From CAZSSM01 sp964609385 (lineage in GTDB: Bacteria; Planctomycetota; Planctomycetia; Isosphaerales; Isosphaeraceae): a stretch of DNA of 33,551 nucleotides. The stretch spans positions 1-33,551 of the forward strand of contig CAZSSM010000072.1 of assembly GCA_964609385.1 (NCBI GenBank). The letters run 5' to 3'. The position numbers were made by a program, and so were the translations under genes. Numbering within the stretch: the first letter of the stretch is position 1; the number at the start of each line of letters is the position of its first letter. The notes under the pieces are model-generated. The model ran no database searches. It was not told the DNA's origin and saw only the letters and a list, made by a program, of their open reading frames with translations. Below are positions 17,609 to 25,983 of this stretch, piece by piece.

Positions 17609-18807
17609 CTGCACTTTCCGGGAGATCGTGTACATCACGCGGCCAGGCTGAGCAGCCTCTCGGCTGCGGCCTGCATTTCCGCCTCGGTGATCCCTGGGCG
17701 TACAGCCGCACGTATCTCCTCGCCCAGCAGGGCACGGCGCCACGCCCGCCGCTTGTCCGCATGGCTCGGCTGGCGGGGCGGGCTGTTCCACGGCGAGGCC
17801 GAGCGGTCCACCAGCTCCTCGTCCTCCCGGCCCCAGGCCCACGCCTCGGTCATCGTGAACGTCCACAGGCAGACGTGGAAGGCCCCGACGCTCGCGTGAA
17901 TGAACCGGACCTGCTGTTGGCCCGCCCCAACGACTTCCTTGCACTCGCGGAAGGTGATCTCCAAGCTGAAGCGGTCGGCGATCGTCGCCAGGATGTCGGC
18001 GACGCTTGCCGAGGTATCGGTGCAGAAGTACGCCCTCCAGCCGGTCGGCTCATCCCCATCACGACGCGTATCGCCCCGCCGGCCGGCCGCCACGTCGCCA
18101 GGAACGTCTTGTACTTCTTGACCGAGGCGACCCCGTACAGGGTGAGCGTCTCGGAGGACCAGCCCCGCCGCTGGCCGCCCCGCTTGGCCATGGCGGTGCG
18201 GGGCCGCCCGCGCTTCCCCGCCGGCCTCGGGCCCGGCAGCGTCCGCAGGGCCGCGTCCTTACGGAGCCGGCTGACGACCGTCATCCCCAGGGCCGACGCC
18301 GGCTTCTTGAGGAACTCCCTCTTGGTATAAGCCCCGTCGGCCACCACCCAGATCGGCAGGCCCAGCAGGTCCAGCCACGGCCTGGCCCACCGCAGCAGCT
18401 CGACGGCCAGTTGCAGCTTGGTTCGGAAGGCCGGCCGATGCCTCGGGTCGATGGCCGGCAGGTCCACCTCGCGGACGTAGAGCCGGGATAGCAGCGGCAG
18501 GGCGATCGTGCCCCACGCCTCGTGGGTGACGAGCAGCCCAAGGACGACGAAGACGTGGCCGTAGGGCGAGCCGGCCAGGCCGGGGGTCGGGTTGTGATGC
18601 ACGCCGGCCCCCTGGACGTGCGGCCCGTAGCGCTTCGTCGGGGTGTCGTCGATGGCGAGGGTCAGCCGCGTGGCCCCCTTGAGCAGCGGCCGGACCACTT
18701 CGGTCAGGAGGCTTCGGGCGATGCGGTCGGCCCGCTTGCCGGCCGCGGTGACGGCGGTATAGCACGGGCGGAACTGGTCGCTGAGCCGGGCGGCCCGGAT
18801 CCAGGTC
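17609..18807 (-). mobile_element. Remnant of an insertion sequence with DDE transposase
   Basis: Contains the C-terminal ~85% of a transposase gene plus 26 bp beyond its stop. CTGCACTTTCCGGG at 17609-17622 is a candidate terminus, by position and by its CTGC start only. The other end was lost at the repeat junction (18807/18808), so the inverted repeat and target duplication cannot be checked. Confidence 0.6.
17635..18807 (-). pseudogene. DDE transposase (IS701/IS4-like), truncated and frameshifted
   Basis: Read on the minus strand from the junction, the frame is open at once (TWIRAARLSDQFRPCYTAVT), so the N-terminus was cut off. The first catalytic Asp lies in LAIDDTPTKRYGPHV, followed by GAGVHHNPTPG. 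The second is in WVVADGAYTKREFLK. The frame then breaks near 18051-18060 between AIRVV and DEPTGWRAYFCTD, and the rest continues in the next frame with the catalytic Glu in FRECKEVVGAGQQQVRFIHA and ends ERLLSLAA. Removing or adding a base there restores the usual arrangement. With both defects it should be inactive. This family usually encodes about 400-450 residues. Confidence 0.85.
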
Positions 18808-19307
18808 GTGACGTGCGGTCGGCGTCTCGGCAGGATCGCCTCAACGACGATCCGCGCGAGCCCCGCGTTGCCTAGCGGATCCGCTCGACGGCCTGACGGA
18901 TCGGGTCGTGGAGCGCGGGGTTGGGTTCATCGAGCAGCGGGATGATCGGGCCGGTCTCGGCCAGGCCGGCCAGGCTGAAGGCGCGGTGAAGCACGGTGAT
19001 TGGGCCGTGCGCGTTGCGGAGGTCCTCCAAAGGGATGAATCGCTCGCGGATCCGCTCGGCGCCCTCCCAATCGCCGGCCTGGATCGCCTTCAAGAGCGCC
19101 GTCGAGAGGTGCGGGGCCACACAGCCACAGCCGGTCGTGAACCCACCGAGCTTGAAGTCGCGCAGGTGCACGATCGCCGGCTGGTCGCCCAAGCCGCTCA
19201 GCACCATCTTCGGATCGACCGCCTCAACGATCTCCCGGAGGTAGTCGTCCTGCGAGGGGTCCTCGCGAACCACCGCATATTTGATCGCCGAGATAAGCCC
19301 ACCATCG
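18808..19307. repeat. Direct repeat, copy B (500 bp, identical to 11847-12346)
   Basis: This copy sits inside its natural context: it is the 3' half of the intact DapA-family gene and 64 bp beyond its stop. It is therefore likely the original or the restored copy, with copy A the extra one. Confidence 0.97.
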
Positions 19308-19774
19308 ACAAGCTGCCGGATGTGCGCGACATCGACCATCCGATCATATTTGAGGTAGAGGACGACCGGCTTGCCGAACCGCTCGACGAAGAGTCGGATA
19401 GCCTGGGCGTTGCCGGCCGACTTGGCGATATCGCGTTGGGGGAGGACCATCGCGGTCGGGAAATCGAAGTCGGCCAGGACCGGGAGCTGGTCCATCAATG
19501 TCCCAAACGCGGGCCCGACCGAGGGGATCACCAGCGTCCCGTCGGCAGCCAAGTTGCGGATCATCGGCAGCGCGGCCTGATAGTCGGACCGGGTCAGGTG
19601 ATAGAAGATCGCGTTGCCGCCATAGAGCAACGTCGAGATGCCACCGGACTCGATGTGGCGGATGATCTTCCGGTTCTCATCGGCGTTGAGGGACCCGTCG
19701 GAGTTGCGGGCCAGCGGCGGGACGGCCCAGACCGAACGGGCGATCGTTTCGGAGGTCAATGGCGCGGTGTCCAT
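18872..19774 (-). CDS. DapA-family (class I aldolase-type) lyase or dehydratase
   Basis: A 300-residue TIM-barrel protein of the dihydrodipicolinate synthase superfamily, in which substrate forms a Schiff base with lysine. Visible features are GGISTLLYGGNAIFYHLT (44-61) in place of the usual GT-T-GE loop, VLYLKYDR (138-145) with the catalytic tyrosine region, and SAIKYAVVRED (162-172) with Lys165 as the Schiff-base residue. It is not lysine biosynthetic DapA: the loop motifs differ and the neighbours are a sugar-acid dehydratase and a GntP permease. A 2-keto-3-deoxy sugar-acid aldolase or dehydratase is the likeliest role. It starts 57 bp after the dehydratase gene and is last in the operon. 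Its 3' half is duplicated at 11847-12346. Confidence 0.85.
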   Translation of the reverse strand: MDTAPLTSETIARSVWAVPPLARNSDGSLNADENRKIIRHIESGGISTLLYGGNAIFYHLTRSDYQAALPMIRNLAADGTLVIPSVGPAFGTLMDQLPVLADFDFPTAMVLPQRDIAKSAGNAQAIRLFVERFGKPVVLYLKYDRMVDVAHIRQLVDGGLISAIKYAVVREDPSQDDYLREIVEAVDPKMVLSGLGDQPAIVHLRDFKLGGFTTGCGCVAPHLSTALLKAIQAGDWEGAERIRERFIPLEDLRNAHGPITVLHRAFSLAGLAETGPIIPLLDEPNPALHDPIRQAVERIR

Positions 19775-19831
19775 GGGTGGCTCTCGCTCGGAAGGGTTTG
19801 GGGCGGTCGTGGCATTGAGGGAACGGTCGAT

Positions 19832-21568
19832 TCAGAAGATGTCGGGCTCGTCGGTCTTCGGGCCGTGATGGAGGAAGTCGAAGTCACATCCCGAATCAGC
19901 CTGGGTAACGTGTTTGAGAAACATGGCGGTGTAGCCACGGAGATGCCGTTGGGGCGTCGGGGACCAAGCCTCGCGTCGACGGGCCAGTTCGGTCTCGTCG
20001 ACGAGCAGGTCGAGCCGTCGCCGTTCGACGTCCAAGGTGATCGGGTCGCCGTCGCGGACCAGGGCGAGCGGTCCGCCGACGGCCGCCTCGGGCGCGACGT
20101 GGAGCACGCAGGTCCCATAGCTGGTCCCGCTCATCCGCGCATCGGAGATCCGGACCAGGTCGCGCACGCCCTGCTTGAGCAGCCGATCGGGGATCGGCAG
20201 CATCCCCCACTCGGGGAACCCAGGCCCGCCGAGCGGCCCCGCGTTGCGGAGCACCAACACCGAGTCGGGCGTGATCGGTGTCGACTCGTCGTTCAGCCTT
20301 CGCTTCAGCTCGGGATAGTTGTCGAAGACGACGGCCGGGCCGGTATGGCACATCAAGCGGGCCTCGGCGGCGACCGGCTTGATGACGCAGCCATCGGGTG
20401 CAAGGTTGCCCCGGAGCACGAACGTGCCGCCGGTCGTCGAGACGGGGTTGTCGCGGTCGCGGATGATCTCCGGATCGATGACCTCGGCCCCTTCGATGTT
20501 CTCAGCGAGCGTATGGCCGTTGACGGTCCGACAGTCGCCGTCGATGAGCGAGCCGAGCTGCTTAAGCAGGGCGGGCAGGCCGCCGGCGTTGTAGAAGTCC
20601 TCCATCAAGGCCGAGCCGGCCGGCCGTACGTTGGCCAGCACCGGCGTGGTCCTCGAGAGCACATCGAACCGGTCCAGGCCGATCGGGAACCCGGCGCGAC
20701 GGGCCATCGCGATGATGTGGACGATCGCGTTGGTCGACCCGCCGATGGCCATGTCGGTGACGATCGCGTTGAGGAACGAGGCCTCGGACAGGATCATCGA
20801 GGGGCAGAGACGTTCGCGGGCCATCGCCACAGCGCGTCGGCCGCAGGCGACGGCCAGCCGGGCGTGATCGGCGATGACCGCCGGGATCGACGAGGCACCC
20901 GGCAGGGTCATGCCGATCGACTCGGCCACCGCCGCCATTGTCGAGGCCGTCCCCATCGTCATACACGTCCCGGCCGATCGCGCGATGCAGGTCTCGATCT
21001 GACCCCAGGCCTCGTCGCAGAGGTTGCCCGCCCGACGCTCGTCCCAGAACTTCCAAGCGTCGCTCCCGCTGCCGAGCACCTGGTCCTTCCAACGCGCCTT
21101 CAGCATCGGTCCAGCGGGCAGGAAGAGGGCCGGCACATCGGCCGAGATCGCCCCCATCAGCAGGGCGGGCACCGTCTTGTCGCAGCCGCCCATCAGGACC
21201 GCTGCGTCAACTGGGTGGCAGCGGAGCACCTCCTCGGTCTCCATCGCCAGCAGGTTCCGGTACAGCATCGCGCTGGGCTTCATCATCATCTCGCCCAGCG
21301 ACATCACCGGCACCTCGACCGGGAACCCGCCCGACTGCCAGACGCCCCGCTTGCCCGGCGCGCCCCGCTCCCGGAAGGGCGACTGGCACGTGTCCAGGGC
21401 GCCCCAGGTGTTGAGGATCGCCACGACCGGCTTGCCGCGGTAGTCCTCGTCGTCGAAGCCCATCCCCTTCAGCCGCGAACGATGTCCGAACCCGCGGAGG
21501 CTGTCGGGATCGAACCAGCGACCGCTGCGGAACCCGGACGATTCGGTCGGTTCGGCCCCCTTCGACAT
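19832..21568 (-). CDS. IlvD/Edd-family sugar-acid dehydratase
   Basis: Iron-sulfur dehydratase that removes water from a dihydroxy acid to give a 2-keto-3-deoxy acid. Three conserved cysteines fit the cluster: GALDTCQSP (Cys61), MGGCDKT (Cys129, with Asp130 and the carbamylation-type Lys131) and AGTCMTMGTAST (Cys202). Further signatures are KPSAMLYRNLLAMETEE, IGGSTNAIVHI and ARMSGTSYGTCVLH. KPSAMLYRN and similar stretches resemble the arabinonate/xylonate dehydratase branch more than biosynthetic IlvD, which agrees with the neighbours; the exact substrate cannot be told. The start at 21568 is chosen because AAAGGGA lies 7 nt upstream; an ATG at 21595 lacks a site. Length 578 residues is normal. 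Middle gene of the operon. Confidence 0.88.
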   Translation of the reverse strand: MSKGAEPTESSGFRSGRWFDPDSLRGFGHRSRLKGMGFDDEDYRGKPVVAILNTWGALDTCQSPFRERGAPGKRGVWQSGGFPVEVPVMSLGEMMMKPSAMLYRNLLAMETEEVLRCHPVDAAVLMGGCDKTVPALLMGAISADVPALFLPAGPMLKARWKDQVLGSGSDAWKFWDERRAGNLCDEAWGQIETCIARSAGTCMTMGTASTMAAVAESIGMTLPGASSIPAVIADHARLAVACGRRAVAMARERLCPSMILSEASFLNAIVTDMAIGGSTNAIVHIIAMARRAGFPIGLDRFDVLSRTTPVLANVRPAGSALMEDFYNAGGLPALLKQLGSLIDGDCRTVNGHTLAENIEGAEVIDPEIIRDRDNPVSTTGGTFVLRGNLAPDGCVIKPVAAEARLMCHTGPAVVFDNYPELKRRLNDESTPITPDSVLVLRNAGPLGGPGFPEWGMLPIPDRLLKQGVRDLVRISDARMSGTSYGTCVLHVAPEAAVGGPLALVRDGDPITLDVERRRLDLLVDETELARRREAWSPTPQRHLRGYTAMFLKHVTQADSGCDFDFLHHGPKTDEPDIF

Positions 21569-21632
21569 CTTCAAATCCCTTTCATCCCAACGCATTTTCG
21601 ATTGAGTTTGAGGCGGAGCAGCCGACGGCGGC

Positions 21633-23369
21633 TCAGCGCATCGGTAAGAGCATGGCGGCGACGACCGTGGCGGCGAAAGCCACGACCCCCATGATGGTTA
21701 GCAGAACGGAGAAGGTCTTGAGGGTCTCGGCCTCGTTGAAGCCGGTCATCCGACCGACGACCCAAAACCCGCTGTCGTTCATCCAGGGCAACGGCTTGGA
21801 TCCGGTCCCAATGGCCAGGGCGAGGTAGACCGGGTGGAACCCCGGATCGACCTGCGAGGCGACCGGCCCCAGGATCCCGACGGTGGTGATCATGGCGACG
21901 GTGGCCGAGCCTTGGACAGCGCGGATGATCATGGTCAGGGTGAACGCGGCGACCAACAAGCCGACCCCGGAGGCGGCCACCGGCAAGGTCCGACTCAGGG
22001 TCGCGCCGATGTCGGTCTGGCGGATCACCTCGCCGAAGGCGCCGCCGGCGCAGGTGATCAGGACGACCACGCCCCCTTCGGACAACCCGCGCTGGACCAA
22101 CCGCGTCGCCTCGACTCGCGTGACGCCCGGACGGCCCAACAGGGTCACCAACGCGACGACCGCCCCACAAGCCAACGCCATGTTCTTTTCGCCGAGAACG
22201 CCGAGCGCTCGGTCGAGTTGCGAGGCGAGCCCCATGGGTAACGCCTCGCGGATCGACGGATCGACCGCGCCCCAGACCGTGTTGCCGAACAGCAACACGA
22301 GCGGTAGGACCACCGGCAGGATCGCCAGGCCGAACGGCGGCAGATCAACGGCGTCGCGATCCACGTGGCAGTCCGGGTCATCGCCGTCCGAGGGAGCGTG
22401 GGGTTTCGAATCGGGCTGTCCGACCTCGGAGCGGAGCGGGATCGGCATCACCCGGTTGATCCAGATCATGTACACGTATCCGACCGCGACCCCGCATGTC
22501 CCGACCGCGATCCCGCCCAGCGCCATCGCGTCCAGGCCAACTCCCAGTTCGGTCGCGACGAACAAAGGGCCCGGCGTCGGCGGGACCAGCGAATGGGCCA
22601 ACGTCCCCCCAACCACGATCGCCAAAACATACTTGACGTAGTCTCGACCGGTCTGCGCCGCCATCGCCTTGGCCAGCGGCAGCATCAGGAAGAAGACGGT
22701 GTCGAAGAAGACCGGGATAGCCAGGATGAAACTGCTGACGACGAACGCCAACGGAGTCCGCCGCTCGCCGAAGACGGCTTGGAACGTCCGCACGATCCGC
22801 TCGGCCGATCCGCTGACCAGCAGGCAGGTCCCGATGACCGTCGCCAGGCCGATCAAGATCCCGATCTTACCCGCCGTACCTCCGAAAGCCGACGCCACGC
22901 GCCCCATCGCCCCGGCGTCGGCGACCTCCCGAGCCGCGTCGTACCGCTCCCGCTCGACGAGGCGATCGCCGACCCGCAGCGCCTCGTCCACCTCAACGAC
23001 GTCCACGGCCCTGGAGACCTTGCCGATCGACCGCCCATCGGGGCCGCTGTCGAAACGGATGAAGACGACCACGCTCAGCTCGTCCGGCCCCGTCCCATCC
23101 TTCTCGTCGTGATCGAGCAGGACGAACGCCCCTGGGTCAGGGAGCGTCCCATCGTCATCGGCCCCGTCGAGAGTGATCCGCTCTCCATCGATGGCCACGA
23201 CCGTCCACGATGGGCCATGGAGCAGGCTCTGGCGGACAGCGTCGGCGGGCGTGACGGCGGCGACGACCAACGCCCCAGCGATCAGGGCGAGGAACGCGTG
23301 GAGTCGGAGGACCAGGATCCCCCCGACGACCACCAGCATCCCCAGTCCCAACGCGAGCGTGTCCGCCAT
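21633..23369 (-). CDS. GntP-family sugar-acid permease with an inserted soluble domain
   Basis: Inner-membrane symporter of the gluconate:H+ family. The 578-residue chain has two N-terminal helices (about 5-42), an extra ~105-residue hydrophilic stretch (about 46-150, starting LHGPSWTVVAIDGERITLDG), then the normal GntP sequence from AFGGTAGKIGILIGLATVIG (161-180) to the end. Family hallmarks include IPVFFDTVFFLMLPL, SLVPPTPGPLFVA, CAGGAFGEVIRQTDIG and VQGSATVAMIT. E. coli GntP has about 450 residues, so the excess matches the insertion. GAGG lies about 9 nt before the ATG. It is first in the operon, 64 bp before the dehydratase, and should import the sugar acid that the next two enzymes degrade. 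Confidence 0.9.
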   Translation of the reverse strand: MADTLALGLGMLVVVGGILVLRLHAFLALIAGALVVAAVTPADAVRQSLLHGPSWTVVAIDGERITLDGADDDGTLPDPGAFVLLDHDEKDGTGPDELSVVVFIRFDSGPDGRSIGKVSRAVDVVEVDEALRVGDRLVERERYDAAREVADAGAMGRVASAFGGTAGKIGILIGLATVIGTCLLVSGSAERIVRTFQAVFGERRTPLAFVVSSFILAIPVFFDTVFFLMLPLAKAMAAQTGRDYVKYVLAIVVGGTLAHSLVPPTPGPLFVATELGVGLDAMALGGIAVGTCGVAVGYVYMIWINRVMPIPLRSEVGQPDSKPHAPSDGDDPDCHVDRDAVDLPPFGLAILPVVLPLVLLFGNTVWGAVDPSIREALPMGLASQLDRALGVLGEKNMALACGAVVALVTLLGRPGVTRVEATRLVQRGLSEGGVVVLITCAGGAFGEVIRQTDIGATLSRTLPVAASGVGLLVAAFTLTMIIRAVQGSATVAMITTVGILGPVASQVDPGFHPVYLALAIGTGSKPLPWMNDSGFWVVGRMTGFNEAETLKTFSVLLTIMGVVAFAATVVAAMLLPMR

Positions 23370-23478
23370 GATGGCGCCTCATCCCGAGATTTGACGATGC
23401 GACAGAACAACCACCCGTGTGGAGCGGGTCGGGTTCGCGTGGGAGCGGGGAAAGGTAACGACAAACTCTGAGAAGTAG

Positions 23479-24069
23479 TCACCTGTCGAACCAGAATACA
23501 AACCGTGCATTGCCAGCTCCCAAGCGTGAAACTGCAGATTCAAACGTCTCAAGAAACGCACAAAAATCCCAGTTCAGCTGAGATTGATCTAGATTGTTCC
23601 GGCCAATTGTTTCACGCAGCTCGGCAAGTGTAAGCCAGCTCGCGCAATACGAATCGATCTTCGAGACTGCTCTCCATGATCTCGGTTCAGTCTTTCCGAC
23701 ATATATGGATTGCTCGACTTTGCCAGTCTGACCCTGCCCAGACCGGACACGGCTTTCGGCCTCGGATGCCTGAGTTACACCATGCATGGGCCAAAAACGC
23801 GGATCCGGTGGTCCATCTTCGACGATGATGTCATAGTACTCCTGCGCGGCGAGGAGACTCAAATCAGTCGGAACTCCACGCGTCATATACACCGCTACTG
23901 ATTCGGCTGCCTCAGAAGTTGAGATTTGAGACGACCTAGCATTCGCCAACGCATCGAACAGCCGGTAGTCGCGGGCCAGAGAAAACCGTGCAAGCAGACT
24001 CCAAGAATCTGAAGGTGAGTGCTGGCCAGCATCTCTGTATTCGAGGAATGAGTGAATATCCATGCCCAT
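23479..24069 (-). CDS. Hypothetical protein (accessory, lower GC)
   Basis: A 196-residue soluble protein starting MGMDIHSFLEYRD. The opening (MGxDIHxxxE) and an ARDYRLFDALANAR segment recall a widespread small family of phage- and plasmid-borne hypothetical proteins; the function is unknown. The rest has WPMHGVTQASEAESRV, SWLTLAELRETIGRN and a closing GNARFVFWFDR. Base composition is visibly less GC-rich than the neighbours, which suggests transfer. It lies between the GntP operon promoter and another unknown gene on the same strand, which ends 68 bp upstream. Confidence 0.65.
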   Translation of the reverse strand: MGMDIHSFLEYRDAGQHSPSDSWSLLARFSLARDYRLFDALANARSSQISTSEAAESVAVYMTRGVPTDLSLLAAQEYYDIIVEDGPPDPRFWPMHGVTQASEAESRVRSGQGQTGKVEQSIYVGKTEPRSWRAVSKIDSYCASWLTLAELRETIGRNNLDQSQLNWDFCAFLETFESAVSRLGAGNARFVFWFDR

Positions 24070-24137
24070 CGTACAGATCCGCCTGCTTCACTGAGGAAAT
24101 GCCGCTCGGCCTCTTGAGAAAAACTCCAGCAATTCGT

Positions 24138-24656
24138 CTACATTTCCATAGAATCAAAATACGAAGGCTTCGTCAATATCATTGAATACACTCGAAACGG
24201 ATCGCCAATTGGCTCGTGTTTGGTCGCATGGACATACACAAACTCATTCTCCGTCGGCGGGGCTTCAGATCGGCCGTCGAACGGACGGGATGCTGCCGCG
24301 AGATCCTCTGCCAGCACTTTCACATGCATCTCCTCCAGCCCTTCGTGGCCGACGAGACAGAGCGTGTTGAAGACGAAGAACTGCTGTCCCGGCTGGACTT
24401 TCTTACGCGGGGTCAGTTCCCAGCGATTCGAGGGCGGGTCGTAGACGAGCACACTGAAGTCGGGTGGGGGCTCGAAGTAGGGTCGCTCAGCGGGAAGATA
24501 TTGCCGCCGGATAATCCACTCGCCTGCAGGTGACTCGGCGATGGAGTCCCGCCGAATGTCTCGGCTTTGCGACGGATCATCAGCCTCACGCCAAGCGAAT
24601 ACGCCAGCGACAAGCAGAATCAGCGAACAGGCTATCCACCCTGTGGAACGCGACAT
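24138..24656 (-). CDS. Hypothetical membrane-anchored protein
   Basis: A 172-residue protein. An ATG at 24656 is preferred over an upstream TTG because GAGG lies 9 nt before it. Residues 6-22 (WIACSLILLVAGVFAWR) form one hydrophobic segment, an anchor or uncleaved signal. The exported part contains FSVLVYDPPSNRWELTPRKK, QQFFVFNTLCLVGHEG and ENEFVYVHATKHEPIGDPF. No family was recognised. The gene is less GC-rich than the core genes, like its neighbour 68 bp downstream, and both probably arrived together. Confidence 0.6.
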   Translation of the reverse strand: MSRSTGWIACSLILLVAGVFAWREADDPSQSRDIRRDSIAESPAGEWIIRRQYLPAERPYFEPPPDFSVLVYDPPSNRWELTPRKKVQPGQQFFVFNTLCLVGHEGLEEMHVKVLAEDLAAASRPFDGRSEAPPTENEFVYVHATKHEPIGDPFRVYSMILTKPSYFDSMEM

Positions 24657-24810
24657 CGGTTCCAACCTCAGAGCGAGAGGGATTGGTGAGTGCTAACACT
24701 ACCGGGGGAATCCCGACATCACAAGAAATTGCCAGCCGCGATCATAACTTTGGAGAAAGGACGCGCCCCAAAGCATCGAACGGCCGACCGCCCGATCGGC
24801 CCGGACGTCG

Positions 24811-25377
24811 GTGCGATCGTCGGTTCCTCCGTCCACTATCCCCGCTCCGATGCCCCCCCGCAACGGTCGGCTCGATCCGATGCGGGAGATGGTTCATCGC
24901 GGCGCCCGATCGAAGCGGGCCCGGAACTCCACGATCCCGACGGTCCCACCAGGAACGGCATCTCCCGAAAGTCTTGCTGCCTCGAACGCCCAGACCTTCG
25001 AGATGGATTTCATCATCGGTTCGACAAACCTGGCCAACGGCTTCTACACCGACCAAGCGGGCAACGGCAGCTTCGCCATCACGCTCGACTTCCTGCTCAC
25101 CGACGACGGGGTCGATCCGTTCGATCCGTTCGACCCGAGCCTGTCGGCGGTCCCTTTCGGTCGTTCCCCCTTCAGGATCCGCCTGGCATCACATTGCGAC
25201 AGGGGAAACGGCCACGGCCAGGTCCCCAGCCGACACGAGGTCTGGTTCGACACCCAATCCTTCGCCGTGATCCCCGAACCCACCACGATGGCCATGTCGG
25301 CCATCGGCCTGGTCGGCCTCCCGATGCAGCAAAAGGTCATGGCCGGTCGGCGCCGGCCTTTTGCTTTGAGGCCATGA
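24811..25377 (+). pseudogene. Degraded PEP-CTERM protein gene
   Basis: The 188-codon frame ends with VIPEPTTMAMSAIGLVGLP followed by basic residues (AGRRR), the layout of a PEP-CTERM sorting tail: a PEP box, a hydrophobic helix and an Arg cluster, which exosortase recognises in other bacteria. The middle (FEMDFIIGSTNLANGFYTDQ, then FAITLDFLLTDDG) looks like a real secreted domain. The N-terminal ~60 residues are Pro/Arg-rich with no signal peptide, the frame begins at a GTG without a ribosome-binding site, and the stretch 25150-25260 reads poorly. A loss of the 5' part and one or more frameshifts would explain this. Confidence 0.45.
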
Positions 25378-25768
25378 GGGCTTCGAAATCGTTCGCCGGT
25401 CTGTCGGAGCGCGGGGCCCCGGCATGTCGATCGTCGAGGCCTCACCATCGAAGGATTCCGCAGAGCCCGCGACGACTGAGCGTTGCCTCGGCCTGCGGCC
25501 AGGTCATCACCCCAATGTCGCAAGACGCCCCGAGTTCCTACCGAGGCTCCCCAATAACTCTTCGCGCTTGTCGTGTATCGTCACGTCTTCGATCGACGGG
25601 TCCCAAAGCCAATCCGAATACCGAACGGACATCGGCTTTATCGAATCGAGGGAAGCCCGACGACACACCCCGTCTGGAAGTCCGACCTAAGCCGAGTATC
25701 GAATCCGACCCAAGATCCCGATCTCTTACTCGAATATGCCCACGCCCGCGCGTTCAGAGATCGATTAG
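25378..25768. other. Gap without recognisable genes
   Basis: The 391 bp lie between the PEP-CTERM remnant and the toxin remnant. Short frames cross it but none has a ribosome-binding site or a protein-like composition. No tRNA, hairpin or repeat was seen. It may be further decayed coding sequence, including the lost 5' half of the toxin gene. Confidence 0.4.
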
Positions 25769-25981
25769 ACTGGTAAGCGCTCCGCTCATTCTCGCGTCGC
25801 CCATCGCCGGGTGCAGTACCGCATCCTCTACTTCTTCGTCGAAGGCGATGCCGTCATCTTGTCATGCGGTCTCACGAAAGAAGATCGAGTCCCAGAGATT
25901 TGGATCGAGCGGGCGGTCCGATGCCGCGAACTCGTGAGGGATGACCCGGAACGCTATTCCGGATTGCCTGAGGAGGGGTGA
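25769..25981 (+). pseudogene. RelE/HigB-like toxin, C-terminal remnant
   Basis: The frame is open from the stop at 25766-25768 to TGA at 25979-25981. It reads SRVAHRRVQYRILYFFVEGD, then AVILSCGLTKEDRVPEIWIE and RAVRCRELVRDDPERYSG. This is the strand pattern and helix of RelE/HigB (Gp49-like) toxins: RVxH, YRILYFF, LTKE and a closing helix. The first half of the family fold is missing. The only in-frame start, GTG at 25811, would give 56 residues, against about 100 or more for intact toxins. The antitoxin begins 2 bp later, the classic toxin-first order of higBA operons. Confidence 0.6.
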
Positions 25982-25983
25982 TC

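Larger units (their letters stand above)
12347..18807. other. 6461-bp segment bracketed by the 500-bp direct repeat
   Basis: Everything between the two repeat copies. Both edges cut through genes: a plus-strand frame on the left lacks its 5' part, and a transposase on the right lacks its N-terminus. Between them lie three minus-strand genes. The orientation of copy B and the intact gene on the right suggest that the segment entered, or was joined, at a pre-existing DapA-family gene. No terminal inverted repeats, integrase or att-like site were seen at the edges. By eye the segment has more long G and C runs than its flanks. It may be an integrated circle, a recombination product or a mis-joined contig. 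Confidence 0.7.

Noticed and set aside
12347..18807. A composite transposon or integrative element
   Set aside because: Only one IS remnant is present, there is no integrase or relaxase, and the 500-bp repeats are parts of a host gene rather than mobile-element ends.
18908..21694. A 928-codon plus-strand open frame over the sugar-acid operon
   Set aside because: It is antisense to two well-supported genes, is rich in Arg, Asp, Gly and His, and has no family resemblance; long antisense frames are common at this GC content.
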